Of a DNA stretch of 64,000 bases, positions 63,011 to 64,000 are shown in pieces (the stretch's first letter is position 1; each line of letters begins with the position of its first letter). Made by a program: the position numbers and the translations under genes. The DNA is from Bailinhaonella thermotolerans (GTDB lineage: Bacteria > Actinomycetota > Actinomycetes > Streptosporangiales > Streptosporangiaceae), in assembly GCF_003594875.1 (NCBI RefSeq), contig NZ_QZEY01000006.1, forward strand, positions 282,774 to 346,773, given 5' to 3'. The notes under the pieces are model-generated. The model searched no databases. It was not told the origin of the DNA and saw only the letters and a program-made list of their open reading frames with translations.

Positions 63011-63763
63011 ATGGAACGCAGCGGCGACGGAGATCCTCGGCAGACCTTGCGCCTGCTCTGGCCTTCCCCGCAGGCCCGCTCGGGCCGCGGCCGGCCACCC
63101 AAGGTCTCCCTGGACAAGATCGTCGCCGCCGCGATGGCCCTGGCGGACCGGGACGGACTCGCCGCCATGACCATGGACCGGCTCGCCGCCTCCCTCGGCG
63201 TCGGCACGATGACGCTGTACACCCACGTGCCCGGCAAGGCCGAACTGGTCGACCTGATGGTGGACTCCGCCTGGCGGGAACTCGACCTGACCCGATCCGG
63301 CTCGTGGCGCGACCAGATCGAGCACTACGCGAAACAGAACATGGCCCTGCACGAACGCCACCCATGGCTACGTAACGTGTCGACCGTGCGGCCACCCCTC
63401 GGCCCCGGACTGCTCGCCAGGTCCGACTTCCTGCTGGCCGCTCTGTCCACGCTCGGGCTGTCCGCCGCCGAGACGTCCGCGGCGAGCGACTCCATCGTCA
63501 CCTTCGTCGACGCCGCCGCGGCCACCCTCGCCGAACACACCCATGCTGGACGGGTCAGCGGCCAGTCCGACGAAGACTGGTGGGCCGCCCGCCAGGTGTT
63601 CTGGGAAACCATCTTCGACCCCGCGCGATACCCGGCGATCGAACAGGCCTGGCATGACGGCGGCTTCAACCGCAGCCCGGCGGAGGCGGCGGCGAACGCC
63701 TTCGACCTCGGCCTGCGCGCCCTGCTCGACGGAATCGCCGCGATGGCCCAGCGGGTTCGATGA
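63011..63763 (+). CDS. TetR-family transcriptional repressor
   Basis: 250 residues from ATG 63011 behind GGGAGG. The helix-turn-helix lies at about residues 35-80: KIVAAAMALADRDGLAAMTM then RLAASLGVGTMTLYTHVPGK. The larger C-terminal ligand domain (WRELDLTRSGSWRDQIEHYA onward) resembles the TetR_C_1 class, known for drug and small-molecule sensing. It is divergent from the NmrA-like gene, with two matching palindromes in between that it most likely binds. The first 25 residues precede the HTH and are not conserved. Confidence 0.92.
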   Translation: MERSGDGDPRQTLRLLWPSPQARSGRGRPPKVSLDKIVAAAMALADRDGLAAMTMDRLAASLGVGTMTLYTHVPGKAELVDLMVDSAWRELDLTRSGSWRDQIEHYAKQNMALHERHPWLRNVSTVRPPLGPGLLARSDFLLAALSTLGLSAAETSAASDSIVTFVDAAAATLAEHTHAGRVSGQSDEDWWAARQVFWETIFDPARYPAIEQAWHDGGFNRSPAEAAANAFDLGLRALLDGIAAMAQRVR

Positions 63764-64000
63764 TCGACCAGGTGGTCCGCGCAGGACCTCGTGGGGTTAC
63801 CTCCCGAACAAGCGGGGCCCGGCGCCCTCGGCTGGGCAGGCCTGTTCGCGTCCCTCACCGCTGGGTTCTGCTCCATCGTCGCTGAGCCCCCTCGAAGCCG
63901 CCCCTTCCGACGCCGTGAATCCTCGCCGGTCGCCGCCGCGGGGGCGCTTCGCCGACGTCGGAGTGGGGGTGTAGCGGCTGTGACGCGGTGCGTAGGCGGG
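63764..64000. other. Right window end without a recognised gene
   Basis: 237 bp after the TetR-family stop. Frames here are Pro/Arg-rich and show no family. A weak hairpin-like pairing (GGTGGTCC with GGACCTCG) lies just after the stop and could be its terminator. Confidence 0.4.

Overview
The window is very GC-rich actinomycete DNA with dense genes, frequent GTG/TTG starts and many 4-8 nt start/stop overlaps. A DUF3073 protein, an LLM-class (probably F420-dependent) oxidoreductase, an MbtH-like protein and a large NRPS/PKS locus point to Actinomycetota. Streptosporangiales or Thermomonosporaceae is my guess and is not proven by the sequence.

Left flank (1-16.9 kb). An acyl-CoA dehydrogenase cut by the window edge sits in an operon with an ACAD10-type phosphotransferase. 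Then come DUF3073, an ArsR-type regulator, two GNAT acetyltransferases, a small basic protein, a DedA protein coupled to another membrane protein, and a transglutaminase-like enzyme. A divergent pair follows: an AraC-type regulator and a secreted GH101 endo-alpha-N-acetylgalactosaminidase with a discoidin domain. A coupled cytochrome P450 / FAD-linked oxidase pair and a small secreted protein end the flank. The gaps here are rich in short tandem repeats.

Centre (17.3-52.7 kb): a hybrid NRPS/PKS cluster built as two convergent operons whose stop codons are 5 bp apart. The plus-strand operon runs: type II thioesterase-PPTase fusion; A-PCP-C-A-PCP; PKS (KS-AT-KR-DH-ACP); MbtH-like protein; C-A(Ser)-PCP; C-A(basic)-PCP-C-A(Ser)-PCP; C-A(Ser)-PCP-TE; MFS exporter; beta-lactamase-family lipoprotein. 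The minus-strand operon runs: free carrier protein; an NRPS with an eroded KS-AT front end fused to C-A(Gly)-PCP; type II thioesterase; LLM-class oxidoreductase. Collinear reading gives X - aminoadipate-like - reduced C2 unit - Ser - cationic residue - Ser - Ser. The Gly module would act separately or in trans.

Several catalytic centres in the cluster are non-canonical. The terminal TE has Cys in place of Ser and Arg where the catalytic His is expected. The minus-strand type II TE has a Cys nucleophile. The fused PPTase has lost a Mg ligand (Asp to Gly). One NRPS carries a vestigial PKS module without active sites. Together these are the best candidates for something undescribed here.

Right flank (52.9-64 kb): a DsbA-like/CcdA-like thiol redox pair, two tandem DUF4236 proteins, a family-4 glycosyltransferase, a DUF421 membrane protein, a tyrosine-phosphatase-like protein, a beta-phosphoglucomutase-like HAD enzyme, a SWIM zinc-finger protein, a LysE exporter with a clear terminator, a TauE/SafE remnant, and a divergent NmrA-like/TetR pair with twin operators.

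No tRNA, rRNA, CRISPR array, insertion sequence or integrase was recognised.
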